The notes under the pieces are model-generated. The model saw nothing but the letters and a program-made list of their open reading frames with translations. It did no database searches and was not told the DNA's origin. Of a stretch of DNA of 64,000 nucleotides, positions 14,001 to 26,700 are shown piece after piece. The DNA comes from Larus michahellis (lineage: Eukaryota > Chordata > Aves > Charadriiformes > Laridae): assembly GCF_964199755.1 (NCBI RefSeq), contig NC_133897.1:14782992-14846991 (forward strand). The letters are read 5' to 3'. The translations under genes and the position numbers were made by a program. Every line of letters begins with the position of its first letter. The stretch's first letter is position 1.

Positions 14001-16560
14001 GGGCCTGCCAAATCATTGCCAACCCCAAAATTCTCTCTTAGAACTCTTAATACATCCACCCAGAACTGCAGCTTCTAATTTTCACTCTTGTACCTGGTCA
14101 AGTAGGAGATATTTGCATTGGTTTTGTTTCTGACTAGAGAACTACAGTTTGAAAAACAATATAAATAATTCTAACTTGAAGGATTAATTGGACATCCTGT
14201 GTCTTTCAGAGTGCAGGGTCCTACGAAACATTATAAAATTTATGCCAGGTACAAAATAGGTCATTTAATGAAGTAGTACCTCAAGGTTCCTATAGTGCCA
14301 CATTCTGTGACATATTGGGCTTTTGCCAAAATATTTGAGAAGATTTTGTCTTTGTATGTTTGGGAAGAGCTGTTAGCGTAAAGCTCTTCTCAGGTTAGTC
14401 TTTGGGTGACCAACGAAAATCATTATTGCAACACTTCAAATTGACCAAAGGTTTAATCTTTGGTTTAACCTGGGCTTCCAGAGATCCCTCTGAGCTGGAC
14501 AGTTTACCTTGCAAGTAGGGAAAAAAAGTCTAAAATATTTATACCCAAGAAACAGTTATATTTATCTCTGACAATGGGAAGCTTGCTATTTCTGCACAAA
14601 GATAATAATAACCACTGGCTGTGGAGCTGGAGAATGGTGTTTGCCAAACCCAAGGAACAGCCGTAGTCCTTCTCCGTGTAATAGGGACACTGAAAATCTA
14701 AGTTTTCCGGTCTGACCGAAACCACTCTTAGAAACGTGTTAGTTGTGGTTAAGAGATCATCTTCACTTTCAGTTAAAAAAAAAAACAACACACTAATGGT
14801 CTACTATATATTTCCAATGAACTGCACTATTTTTCTTCTCTCGCACAGATAGTTTGTCAATGAAAATTTGATATTTATTACTGATTCGCACTCATGAATT
14901 GTTTCAGATAAGAAAGCAATTCTATCTTTTATAAGACTGCCACATATTAAAAATGTGATTTTTCTGAATTATATTTTTACTCTGTAATTCTGCTACCACA
15001 AGCCAGTGGTTTGTGTTGGTTTTGTTTCTTTTACAGTTGGGGTTTTTTTGGGGGGATGGGGTGGAGAGGATGGCTCATGATAGTGTGAGCAGCACTAGTG
15101 TTTGTGGGTGGGTTGTCTTGAAAAAATGATAAATTATATGTACCTAGTCTATTTTATTCAAAATTATCTAAAGTTAATTTAGAAACTTAAAAATGAGTAC
15201 ATTCTGATTTTTTTTAAAAAAAAGATTACAATACTGAAACAGTTGAAAACTAAGAATAAGACCTAATAAAATCATAAGATGGTTTTAAATATACAGTGGT
15301 TAAAATAAATATGAATTATATTCCATTCCTCTTTTTGGTTGTGTTTTTTCAGCCTTAAAGATAAATTTACTTTATATTCACAAACAATTTACACTTGCAT
15401 GATGTCTAAAACATAATATATTTTTGTTTAAAAAGAGAGGAGTGTCATGAAATTACACAGTTCCAAGGAATGATTGTTTAAGAGAGGCACTATAAACTCA
15501 TGACAAAACCAGAAGAGTTAGCAGCAATACATACAAGTTCGCTTAATAAATCAGCTAAGCACCTCATTGCTAAAAACAACAGAAAACTTCTGTCTTTTCC
15601 TTGCACATAACTCAGAAGGCTCAGAATAAATTAGGACTGATTTTATACACAACTTACCATTTAACACTGAAAGGCAGCCACCAAGGTTTCTGTATTGAGA
15701 GTCAGACGGGGAGGTTTTCGACCTTTTTTCAAAGAAATGAAAAACTATTCTTTTATAGTTGTAAAATTTTCAATGGAAGACTAAAATCATCATTTGGTTT
15801 TCAATATTTAAAGAGTAAATTTTTCAAACAGTATATGTTTATGCAAAAAAACCTTTTTCAGTTCAAGACGAACATTAACTTCTAGGGGAACTGTTAAAGA
15901 AGATAAGAATGTACCAAATGCTTGCTCTCAAGCCTGCTTTGAGATGTATGTGGGCACGGTTTCTATTCCATAGTGAAGGAGTTTGGCCTATATTTTTTAA
16001 CGTATGCAAATGATAGTGGGAGAGTCAATATAGTATTTGGCAAGTTTCCCATGGACATGGAAACAACTGAGGCAGAGGCTTTCAAGATAATTTTCAGTAT
16101 GAAACAGTAGAATCAAGCTGGTCTGCTGATTTATGCTTATTTTTACTGCAGCAATAAAGTTATACAACTTGTTCCTGTTGAGGAACCGAGCACTGTCTGG
16201 GTTATTGTGTGGTCTTGTAAAAAGTGATGAAGACAATAAAGATTTCTTCTGAGAGCCATGGCTGATAGCAGTGCTGCAAATACAATGTATGTGAGACAGG
16301 TGTTGCTACAAAGGTAGAAACTAAAGGATAGCCTTGTCAGTCAGTGCTGTTGCGTTTTTCATATGTCAGTAGTCACAGACTCCAGAAAAATAAGCAAAGG
16401 TGCATGTACAACACGTTTTTTAGTGGTTTCTCCATCTATTGTAGTACATATTTCAAGCTGTTACAATACTTTCAGGTACTACAGAAACATTTAAACCATA
16501 GTTCAGCTCAAATTGTGCAGTTGCTTTAACACATCTCTCAAAGGAAGACCGTGAGGCCTG
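11004..16560. other. AT-rich noncoding stretch
   Basis: No gene recognised. A 16-bp perfect palindrome lies at 12393-12408, which is about the number expected by chance. A G-rich run at 15036-15068 ('ttgggg', 'gggggg', 'tgggg') has weak G-quadruplex potential. Octamer-like ATTTGCAT occurs near 14111, also explicable by chance. Confidence 0.55.
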
Positions 16561-16680
16561 TAAAGTCAGTATGGTTGGTTCCTCACAGTGCAAGTAGAAA
16601 AGTAAAAGTCTGGAGTAAACAGGACAGAGTGGAAAGTGCAGGTCCCCCCCAAGATCCTCCCACCACTGGGGCTCCTTTGG

Positions 16681-16691
16681 CCAATGCAAAT
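16681..16691 (+). promoter_or_regulatory. CCAAT box overlapping an octamer (ATGCAAAT)
   Basis: CCAAT at 16681-16685 overlaps a perfect ATGCAAAT octamer at 16684-16691, about 360 bp from the core of a CpG island. NF-Y binds CCAAT and POU factors bind the octamer. The overlap means they would compete or cooperate. Function is inferred from motif and position only. Confidence 0.4.
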
Positions 16692-17045
16692 GGTTGGAGG
16701 GTCTATTTTGGGGCAGAGCTGTACTGATCCAGAGGATGCAGATCCACCTCTGCTCTCCAGCTGTGCAGGAATTTCAGGTGACAACCGGATCCTCAGTTCA
16801 AACTTCGTTATTCTGCCAGTTTGAGGGGCGGAGGGAAATAAGAAAAGACTAACGGAGAGAGGGTCAGGTGTCCTTTTTCTGGGCAAGCTGCTGCTAGCAG
16901 TGCAGCAAATGCCTTGGCGGGGTGGGAAGAAGGCAAATAAAAGAGAGAAATGAATATATAAGTGCAAAAAAAAAAATACAGGGAAAAATAATTGTTGATG
17001 TTTTCCTTAATCCTGGATGAAAGACAAAGGACTCCTTCCCCCTCG

Positions 17046-17235
17046 GCCTGTTTTAATTTCTTTCCAGAAAAGCGGGGGTGCTCGGCCCCAGCCGCCGCCG
17101 CGCGGTGTCGCCCCCGGGCCGCCCAGCGCCGCGCCCGCCGCCCGCTCCCCCAGACAAAGGTACCCAAATGGTCGCTGTTTCCTCACGCGGAGACCGGGAA
17201 AAACGTCGAATCTGAGCGGAATAACTACCATTCCC
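17046..17235. promoter_or_regulatory. CpG island, candidate promoter
   Basis: By eye this short segment holds more than twenty CpG dinucleotides, in a window where CpG is otherwise scarce, and it is dominated by 'ccgccg', 'gcgcgg' and 'cccgggcc' stretches. Vertebrate CpG islands usually mark promoters. A ZNF143-like motif follows at 17224 and a CCAAT/octamer pair lies upstream at 16681. Several open frames of 70-120 codons cross the island on both strands, but they overlap one another and encode Arg/Ala/Pro-rich low-complexity protein, so I do not call a CDS. A possible splice donor 'aaaggtac' (GT at 17159-17160) lies at the island edge on the plus strand. Direction of transcription is unknown, and a bidirectional or lncRNA promoter is possible. 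Confidence 0.7.
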
Positions 17236-17237
17236 AG
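17224..17237 (+). promoter_or_regulatory. ZNF143/STAF-like element (actaccattcccag)
   Basis: The 14-mer differs at one position from ACTACAATTCCCAG, the core of the ZNF143 (STAF) promoter element. It lies at the edge of the CpG island, where such sites are usually found. Binding is not shown. Confidence 0.45.
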
Positions 17238-20200
17238 CCCGCACCCCGCTATTCTTCCATTGATACTTCATAGAGCGTGGTCAGGCTTTATATCTACAGA
17301 TACATCAGCTAAACGTTCGTAAAAGCTCTGTTTAATTGACAGGATTTGGTGGTGCAGCAAGTTAATGTATTCTGCTGTAGGTGACAGCGAAGCAGAGGGC
17401 AGACCTGACAGCATGACGCAAGGATGTGCGCCTAAACTATTGCTCTGAGTCTCCTGATCACTTTTAAATTCACACAATAGCACAGAGGGAAAAATAAAGA
17501 TGTGTTATGATAGAATGGCTTGGTGGAAATCAAATTTACCACACGCTTGGACAACATTTGGCCAGCACCAAAATCCAACGTACAGGAGCCTAAACTTTTT
17601 CTATTTTTCTTTTTTCAATCTGAAATATTTGTAAGAACTCCTATTCCTGAGGTGTCTTAAATGTACTTACCTTGTGGAAATGGTTCTATCACACAAATTG
17701 TTTAACCTAAGCCTCTTAGCAGGTTGTGAAAACAGTAAGAAGAGCTAACCAGTTGCAGGTAATCATTTGTCCAAAGCAGTCGTGATTCTCTAGGGCTTAT
17801 CTCCAAGCACCAAAGCAGCTCCAATTTGCTCAGAGAGTCTGGGACTTGCCAGCCTGCTCTTCATCTAAACATCTGGTCTATTGTCATGGAATCACAAAAT
17901 TTCAAGCACATGGACAGCAAATCTTGCAAAGTGACTACTCTTTTTTTGTATTGGTGCTGATAAAGTGTCATGTGGTTGAAGCCTTGAGATTTTCATGAAC
18001 ATCATGCACCTTCAAGCAGCTCCAATGAAACCAGGGCATGCCATCCCAAGCAGAACCATTAGGACAATTAATGCTAGGCTGGACAGTCCAGGGGATGTAT
18101 AAGGAGCCCCTTTGTTTATATCAGCAAAGGATGCTGCAACCTCCTAGTCTTTGATACAGCTACTGTGACTTTCTCAACATTTCTAAAAGTCTGTTTATAA
18201 GCCAAGTCAAGCTGTAATGCTGGAATGAGTTCAAATTAGACAAATTAAGTCCCCCTGTTCATAATAACATCCTCCCTGAAAATCCATTCGAAGAAGTTGT
18301 CCCTGTTCTGAAGACCAGGGTACATCCTGCCTTCGTTGAGAAATGAGACTGACATCATTCCTGATCTTTAGAAAAAGGGTCACAAATACTAAGTTATCTA
18401 ATAGGATTATAGCGGTCAATCATACTGTTTTACCAGACAATTAGACCCTGGGTCTTATAAGCAGTGTCTTTATATCTTGAACCTAAAAGTTTTTTAACCA
18501 CAGTGCGTTCACATTGGAAGTAGCTTCTTTGTATGTTACAAGAAATAGTGAGTTAATTCTCCAATGCTATGAAAAATGCTCGTACCTTCACAGAAAGTTT
18601 TCTGAGAAGGTCTGTAGTAAATGAAAATGAAAAAATGAAACATTCATTATTACTAACTAACCATTTAGGCTAAGTCTTGCCACTTAGGCAACAGTCTGCT
18701 GTTGACTCCAGACCTGGTCATGTTTATTAAATTCAGTGTATTTAGTATTTCAGTCTCATTTGAGATTTCATATTTCTCTTCATGGTGGTATCCTTTCACT
18801 TCCATTCTATACTTCCATTCCTTTGTTAGGTTTGCTCACCACATCTACTTTGGATGCTTTTTTTCAAATGGTTTATGAATCTATATTAAAGATTTTGCAT
18901 TGTAGTTTCCTGTTAAAGTTCCCTTTCTTTACTAAAACAAGTATTGCATTGGAGCTAATATATTCACTTCAATTCACTTTACAGCAATTCCTGATAGTAC
19001 ACTCTTTAATTCAGTGTCTGTGTACTGTACCAAGCATGAAACTCCAGACTAACCCAAATTGAAAACTTGGAATTAGTCAGATCTAGTATTCATATATCAT
19101 TCGGTATCATTTCAAAAGCCATGCATTTCTCACTCTTCAGATCCTTGAAATTCAGCCTATTTTTCTCAACAGATTCACAAAAACTAGCAAATCACAATGA
19201 CCTTTACTTAAGTTTTGAATTTATAAGGAAATCTGAAACAAGAAGAATCATGGGTGGTTTCTTGTTTCACTGTGAATGTTTTACGCAGTCATAGCGGATA
19301 AAAAATTGATGAATAATGTCTACCAGTGGTGTGTCATTCCTCACACTGACTCGGAGTCTGAGAAGTCACGCATTCAGGTTGTTTCTGAATAGACAACCTA
19401 CTGTGTTTTGGACACTATGTATGAGGCTGGCTCCATCTTTATAAAGCTGAGTGAGGTCAGGTATCTGCATAGACACAGAACAACATCCCCATCATGATCC
19501 CTGAACTTCTGCTTGCCCACGTTTCTCACCAGTTCTGTGTAGCACAGGCAACACGCAGAGGGTCCTCTGCAGTACATCAGTTGGCTCTTCTCTCCACCTC
19601 TTTCTGACATTTTACAGCAGGCTTACAGCCTGATCTGAGGATATAGGAACACTTGCCCCCGAAATTGAAACATTGCATTTGAGAAACTGTCCATAGAAAT
19701 GGCACAGGAATCAATTGCAATCTTCTGGAAAAATAATTGGGGAATATTGGGGAGTGGTGGGTTCAGTCTTTAAATGCAATCCATCTCATGAACTCTTACG
19801 CTCCCAGTGACATTAGAGGAAAATCTTTACATAGAAAATGTGGATGCAATTGTTTTAAAGGAACATTTATTATTAGGCCAGAGGAAGGAGAAAAAAAATC
19901 AAGGGCTCCTTTCTTAAGTGACAAGTGAATTCATAGCTAAGCATCTGCTCAGAGAGGAAAGTACTGAGGTCAGATCTTGGCCTTGGTTTTAAAGTGGGCC
20001 CAGGGAGCTATATATCTTCTTTACAAGCACCAAATATGTGTCTAGTGACAATATCTTCTGCCGTGTTTCTATTTTTTTGCTCAGAGTAGAAGGTTTTCAG
20101 CTGTTTTATATTAGAACCAGGATGAGGCTTAGGTCAGTCAGGAAAAACCCCTCCGAGAATGATAGAGGGCTTGGCAGTTAAAGATCCCCAAATCTACATA

Positions 20201-20576
20201 CTCTGCCCAAATGAAAGGGAAGGAGGGAAGAAATAAATGTCATTTTTCTACCAATACTGCTTTGTTGTTGCTTTCCTATTAAAAATAAGGCTAAAAATAA
20301 ACCGATTCCATGGTCATATGAGTCAACTTTACTCTACAATTTTCTTCTGTATTTAGAAAAAAATTAGAACTCCTTGTTTTAATATGAGTCAGACTATTAG
20401 TTTTGTAAATGGAGAGAAGATACTCCAGGAACGAGAACATTCAGCAAACGATTGCATATCCGGATGACCTGACAGCAGACTTCTATTCTGTGTGGGAATA
20501 CACTTTTGGAAAGAGATACTGGAATCACTGGATGACTGGAGTTGTTTTGGCTGTTTGTTGATGTGTGTCAGCTTCT
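17238..20576. other. AT-rich noncoding stretch
   Basis: No gene recognised. If the CpG island is a promoter, the first intron or the upstream region of that transcript would lie here, but I see no exon I can support. Confidence 0.5.
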
Positions 20577-20625
20577 CAGCTGCTGTAAATCAATGTTGCT
20601 CCACGACACCAATTTACATCAGCTG
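20577..20625. repeat. Inverted repeat, 14-bp arms around a 21-nt loop
   Basis: The left arm 'cagctgctgtaaat' (20577-20590) pairs with the right arm 'atttacatcagctg' (20612-20625) at 13 of 14 positions. It could fold in RNA on either strand, or it may be the core of an old palindromic interspersed repeat. The surrounding 20560-20800 sequence has sharper composition than its neighbours and might be a conserved noncoding element, though that cannot be shown here. Confidence 0.65.
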
Positions 20626-23408
20626 TGCAACTAGCCCAATATCTCTCACATGAATGGTATGTTAACTCGCCAATGAATATGTTGGTTGCAGTAATGATAT
20701 TCCTGGCAGGCCGATCAGCACGCTGATAGAGATGTGACCTGTGGACGGAGGCATGTCTGTCATTCTGTCAAGAGTAAACAAGCCGTAGTGGAAATGAAAA
20801 ACAGAAACCAATGCCCGAGGTCAGGCAACAAAATTGTCTAGTAAAACTTACTGAGGACTGATCTCCTAAAGAATTTGGAGTTAAATTTGGAATACAGCAC
20901 TTTGCTAGAGGCATGGAAGTCTTTGTCTGTTCACTGTTTTATTGGCATGCAAATGTGTTTCAATGACTTTAATGTAAATATAGCAAAAGCATAGAGGGTT
21001 TGTAGAAAGAATTCCAGCTAATTGCTTTAGTAGTCTGTGCTGTTTTTAGTAGCTTTGCCGGTTACCCGATTTCTTACGTTTGATGGATTTTTTTTCCCTC
21101 TCTCTTTTTCAATATGAAAGTCAAAATGCTGTTCTGGAGAAACACTAGATGCAACATGGTTTGCTAAAGAGAACATGGTTCTGAATTTTTCCATTTTTAC
21201 TTGCTCAGGTACTTCCAGCAGAAATCAAAAAGGGGAAAATAAAACACTTCTTCATGTATAATGAAACTTTAGTACCATAAAACCAGTTTTGCAACATGTA
21301 TCATACCGGAATGCACACTTTTTTTGACAATGACAATCAAAAGCCTGATAATACTTACCCACTTTCAGGTTTCACTGCAAGCTCTGCCAATCCTTCTCTG
21401 AAAGCCCCTAAACTTCAGACATTTGAGCAAGACTGAACCCAGTTCTGAGGGGAAAGAGGCTAATTTTTTTTACATTTCATAGTGACTGGAGTTTTGGTGG
21501 TGGCAGTGAAAGAGAATGAAAAATTTTGTCTGAATTTTGCTCTGAAGTTTTGAATTTTCTTGGGTAAAGGAGTTGAAACTGAAGAAAATATCTTTAGTAT
21601 TCTTCTATCAAGAGATGGCATGGAGAAGCAATCTAAGCAGAACCCTGGCATGATGAGAATCAACCATCCTCTAGGCACCAGAAGCTTGTGGATGAGGAAG
21701 AGAAGCCATGCAGAAGTGCCTTCCACTAGCTATTCAGACGAGGTAGACCATGGGAAACCTAGAGACAACTGTTTCCTTCTTCAACTACATCAGCATCAGC
21801 CTTCCATAAGAACGTGTTTATCACAAGCTCATAGGCACACATCTGTCCAGATTAGGCTAAAGGTGTTAGGCCTCCAGGCTCTGACTTCCTTACCTCTTAT
21901 GTTCATGCTTATCTCCGTTCCTTTTCAGCAGTGTATACGGTAAAATCATGATTACATGCTCTAAAATGACCCCCAAAGGCATACCAAAGTTACTTCCTGG
22001 TGTAGACAAGAACATGTAATTGCATGGGACTGTGCTACCATTCTGGTACCTTGTCTAATACAAAAATTTGCCCTTGTTACAATATGTGTGCAATTTACAC
22101 CACTTGCCCTCCTGTATTTTTAATGCTGCATGATAACAAACCAAAACCACTACAGACTTTAAAGTAGAGACATAGTATCTCTTTGTGAGGGAGTTTTCTT
22201 ATTTAGCTTATTAAAGCGTCCTAAACCATAGGAGGTATCTAAGTATGCTATCACCCCTTAAAAGACTGAGTGTTGGGGAGTTGTAAAGCAAAGAGATACT
22301 TTGGAAAACTTTTCATCCTGTGTTAAACTAATCAATGTGGCGCTACCCAAGAAATTTTGACATACCATTGATTGATTTCTTCTGAAGGGTGATTAATCAA
22401 GCTACCTCACTAGTGTCAGTGCAGAGCTATTGGACCTAACGTTTTTTACAAGCATTTAGATCTCTGAAAACATTTGTTTGGTACCCAAGTTCATGTAACT
22501 TCATTGCTCATAATTAAGTGCATTTTATAGTGATATTCTGTCACTTCATATTGAAAAAAAAAAAAGAAAAAATTAATTAATAGCTTGAGTGCTTATCGCA
22601 AACAAATTCCCAAAATATTGATTTCAACAGGATTTTTATAATGCTACACTGATGTTAAAGTATGATCCTGCTGCAGAAAAAAATGCATGTATTTGGTAGC
22701 TAGGTTTTAGAAACACTACTTTGCATTCGAAATTATTCATTAAAAGTCTTTGCTTCATATTCTTAAACTAGGACAGATTGGTGTCGTATTAGGTACATTG
22801 CAAAACAGTGCAGCTCTGTCTGAAGCCTCGGCAAGGGATAGTTGATCCCATCTGAAAATTTTATTTGCACATAACAGGTAACTGAGTCCATAAGTATGAT
22901 CACTTGAACCTAATAATAGAAAACATTTGCAAGTCAAAACACAATTATCTGCAAGACTTGAAAAGTGTTCACAAGCTTTTTTGTCCTTTTGTTTTTTGCC
23001 AATACAATATCAAATGCTGTTTCTCCCAGATGAAAAATTACATGTGTGGTAACTCTGTTGAAGGAATTCTTAAAAGCGAAGTATTCTTAACTGGAAAACA
23101 AATTATAGTAAAAATTTATATTAATAGTAATTACATCTAAAGGGCCATTTTACTTACATCAGTTGGACAAAAATATGGATGCAATGAAGGATATTTCTCC
23201 TGAGCTGGAGGTGTTTTACGTAGTTTGTTGGTTTTAATAATTTTGAAGTTTTAAGATAAAAAAGTGAAAAATCAGCAAAAACCAATTTAGATTTAAAGCT
23301 ATTTTGCTGTCTGCCATATTTTCCTTTACAACATTTACATTCTCAACACAAACTGCATGTGGCACAGACAGTGAAATCATTAGCAGATCTGACACATTGA
23401 CAATGCTT
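20626..23408. other. AT-rich noncoding stretch
   Basis: No gene, RNA or repeat family recognised. Open frames are short apart from 21560-21943 on the plus strand (127 codons), which shows no familiar motif. Confidence 0.5.
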
Positions 23409-23409
23409 T

Positions 23410-23417
23410 TGACGTCA
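23410..23417 (+). promoter_or_regulatory. Perfect CRE (TGACGTCA)
   Basis: The full 8-bp cAMP response element palindrome is present and extends to 10 bp (ttgacgtcaa). CREB/ATF factors bind it. About one exact 8-mer is expected by chance in a window this size, and there is no promoter next to it, so function is uncertain. Confidence 0.35.
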
Positions 23418-23750
23418 AGTTAAAAATTACCAAATATGGAAACTTTTTAAGCGTCTTGCCTCATGATTAACTTTAATATGGCAAAATTCAAGATGCTCAG
23501 TGATCAATTTTAAGCAAAGATAGTACTCTTTACATGGCAAAATAAAAAGAATCACATGAAAATAGGTCTCACTGTCATTAAGTCTAATGTGAATAATAAT
23601 TTCCTTCCGGGCACTGACATTCTCAAAAGGTCCGTTGTTGTTTCTTAAGGTGACCTGAAAGTATTTGTCATGGCTTTTTCTATGGGACTTAAAACAATAA
23701 CTTCAGAGACAGATCGAATGAGAGGCCTGGTCAAGAAAGCTGTCTTACGT

Positions 23751-23792
23751 GAAAAATACAGGAGGTTTGAAGAAAAAATACAGGAGTTTGAA
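23751..23792 (+). repeat. 21-bp tandem duplication
   Basis: Two adjacent 21-bp units, 'gaaaaatacaggaggtttga(a)' and 'gaaaaaatacaggagtttga(a)', differ by one A gained and one G lost. This is a recent-looking slippage duplication. Confidence 0.85.
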
Positions 23793-26700
23793 GAAAATCA
23801 AAATTACATCTCCATGTAACAAGAATGTTTCCAAATGACAAGCCACAATCTGCATAAATTGTCAAAAAATAAAACAAAACAACCAACCTGCCATGTTTAT
23901 TTCGCTATTGGTATAGAGTATAAATTAAGGCCTCAGAAGAAGAGGGAAAGTGCATCTTTCAATTCGGCAGCCTTGGCATCAGAAGAAAGTGCTATATTGT
24001 TCTTCACACAAACCGTCCCCATTAGAGCTCAAGATGTTCTTTTGCTTTTAATCCTCATTTGTACCCCTTAGCCATTTGTTTAGAATTAAATTAACTGCAA
24101 TTTGGAAAATGTGGATGAAAGGTAGTGCATTGAGTAGATATCACATGTTTCCTGAATAGTGCCTGTTCTGCCTCTTTCACAGCCATTCATTGTGCCTGAA
24201 AGGGTGTAGTGTGTGAATTGTTGGACTGTCACTCTGCAGTGAAGTCTAGTAGCCAGTATTACCATGGAAACAGCAGGAAAAAGACAATTAACAAAATGGT
24301 TCTGATTTTCCTTATTTCTTGGGGGAAGGGGTGTTCATTAGTGATTTTTTTGTTTTCTTTTGTTATTTTCTGGGAAGAAACACAGGGGAAGGGGAGGAAT
24401 CTTCTTGTTAAATTAGATATTGTCATCACTGCAGGCCTAGTAATACAACAGAAATGTGTGTTTGTGTAATAAAATGTGAATTTTTAAGTGTTGTCTAGTC
24501 TTATTCCTTTCTTTCTCATCACAGAAAAGAAGTCTCAAAATATTCTTAGGTGAGCGACTGTTAATGAGCAGAGCCTGTGAGTTTAACCCTCACACATTCA
24601 TTGGACTTTTAATTAGTCCCTCTCAGAATCACTCCTATGACAGAAACACAATATAGGCCTGAGAGGGGTTTAAACCAAAAGGGGGCTCTCTTTAGATTTT
24701 TAGCATTAGTTTAAAATCAAATAAGTTGGAGGAAAGTGCTGAGGGCTGCTGTAAAGGCAGATTTTTATCCCTGAAGGACATTCCAAAGCATGGGTCTAAC
24801 TATAATCTCAAGGCAGCCAAGTTCACATTCTGCATCCAGAAGCCTGCAAAACAAAGGGGAGAAACTCAGGCTATGAAGCACACCTCTGCCTTTAAAATTG
24901 TTATTTCTATATAACAGCATTACTAACCTTCACACGTTGTAATTGACGGGAAAAAGAATGATGCAAATTCTATACTAACATTTTATGTCAAATATTCCCA
25001 AAAGACTGAACTCCAGGTTGTGTTTATGTCGTGTGGATCTAGGGACTTCAGAAACAAAAAGAACTCTCCTCCCGCTTTATACAGATGCAGTCAAAATCAG
25101 TACCAGGCTCATTGTCATTTATTGATCCTTTCCGTAGCACGAGCAATACACAAAGCAGGAAAACTGATGGAAAGTGTTGTGATTAGATAAGCCCTACTTC
25201 TTTATGCTTGTTTAGGTGCATGACAACATATCTTTGTATACTACTGGTAGGTTTCACCACTGATACACTAACAAAAGGCACACAGTAGTCTACAGTATTT
25301 GCCAAAAACACCCTGGTAAATGTATGTTGCAATATATTAAGCCTGTTGTTGGAATAGAAGTGTCCCGTGGTGTGTGTTTGAACAGCACCTATCCCTTTGG
25401 GAACGAGGGCTTTCCTGGAACTCTGGACTCCACTGAAGTGCAATTAATAAACAGTAAGAATAGCCCTTTTTTTTTTTTTTTAAGGAAGAAGTTGCTATGA
25501 ACTCATACATTTGGTCTCTGAATAGCAACATGGAAAAGGTATTTACTGCTTTGCTGTCTAACACACTGTCGTGCCTCTCATATCCTCTTTATGCCTGAAA
25601 TGGTATTTGTTTTTAAACATCAATTTATCTTTGTATGTCACTCTGTTATGGTTTTATTGTCAGACGCTGGTTTAAATAGAAGTGCTCGTTCTTGAAAGAG
25701 TGATGGTTGCTGGTGAGTAAATCTACAGAGACTTATTTACAGGAGTGTGTTTTATTTGAAGAAAGGTGAACAGTGCAGGAATAAAATGACAGAATACATA
25801 CTAAGAACATAGTGCAGAGATTTGGGATGCATTAAAAGAGGAAAGGAGAAGAACAAGTGAAAAAAATATTAAATCGAAAGTCCTGATCACTGTTTGTCTG
25901 CCCTAGGTAAATACAACAGTCCTCTGAAACAAATCACTATAAAAGTGGAGGGAAAGCCCAGGGAACATATGCTGAAGGCATACCCTAACTGAAAGGATAT
26001 ACTCCAGCAGTAACCAATAGACAGTTAGCAGGGGGAGAAGAGAAAAAAAAAACAAAACAGTTTTAAAAACAAACGTTGAGGCAGCCATGAGTTTGTCTGA
26101 AAATGAACACTGAATGGGCTCAGTCTTAAAAAATCTGTGAAGTAAAAAAGGAAGGGGAGATGTGGACATTTCTTTGATCAAACTGCAAATCAGTAGTTTA
26201 CAGGAGATGTAACATGCACATAACTAGATGTTTTTAATGTCATATCATGAAGAAAACCTGTTTCTGTTTTTATTTTTTTGTCTCTGATTAAGGAATTTTC
26301 TGTTGTCCCTGAGCTCTGATTGAAGAGCCTTCTAGCAATGTTATTAATACTAGTTTCTGAAATACGTTCATTTCCAATCAACGAGCAATCTTTGCTGTTA
26401 ACGTCACTTATTTGGCTTTAGATTACAACACAGATGTCAGCAGAAATACAAGAAATGCAAAGAAGAGCACACTGTTTACTCAGAGGTAAACCATCCTAAG
26501 ATCGGCTTTTATTTTCACTTTCCCTCACTGTCATTATGATTTCAACAATGCTCCATTCACTCCCACAAACTGTTTTACTTTTATTATTAGTTGAGGTAGT
26601 TGGTGTTTTCATAGGACTCAGCACGTTCCTTGCTTTACTTAATTCTTAGCATTAACACTAATGCCCCTGGAATCCAACACTTTGTAGGTTTTCCTGGGGT

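Noticed and set aside
16808..17322. Several 70-120 codon frames across the CpG island on both strands
   Set aside because: They overlap one another on both strands and result from few stop codons in GC-rich sequence.
17886..17930. 'catggaatcacaaaatttcaagc' looks a little like a reversed CR1 tail
   Set aside because: The diagnostic 'ggttggaagggacctctgg' block does not follow, so the similarity is not supported.
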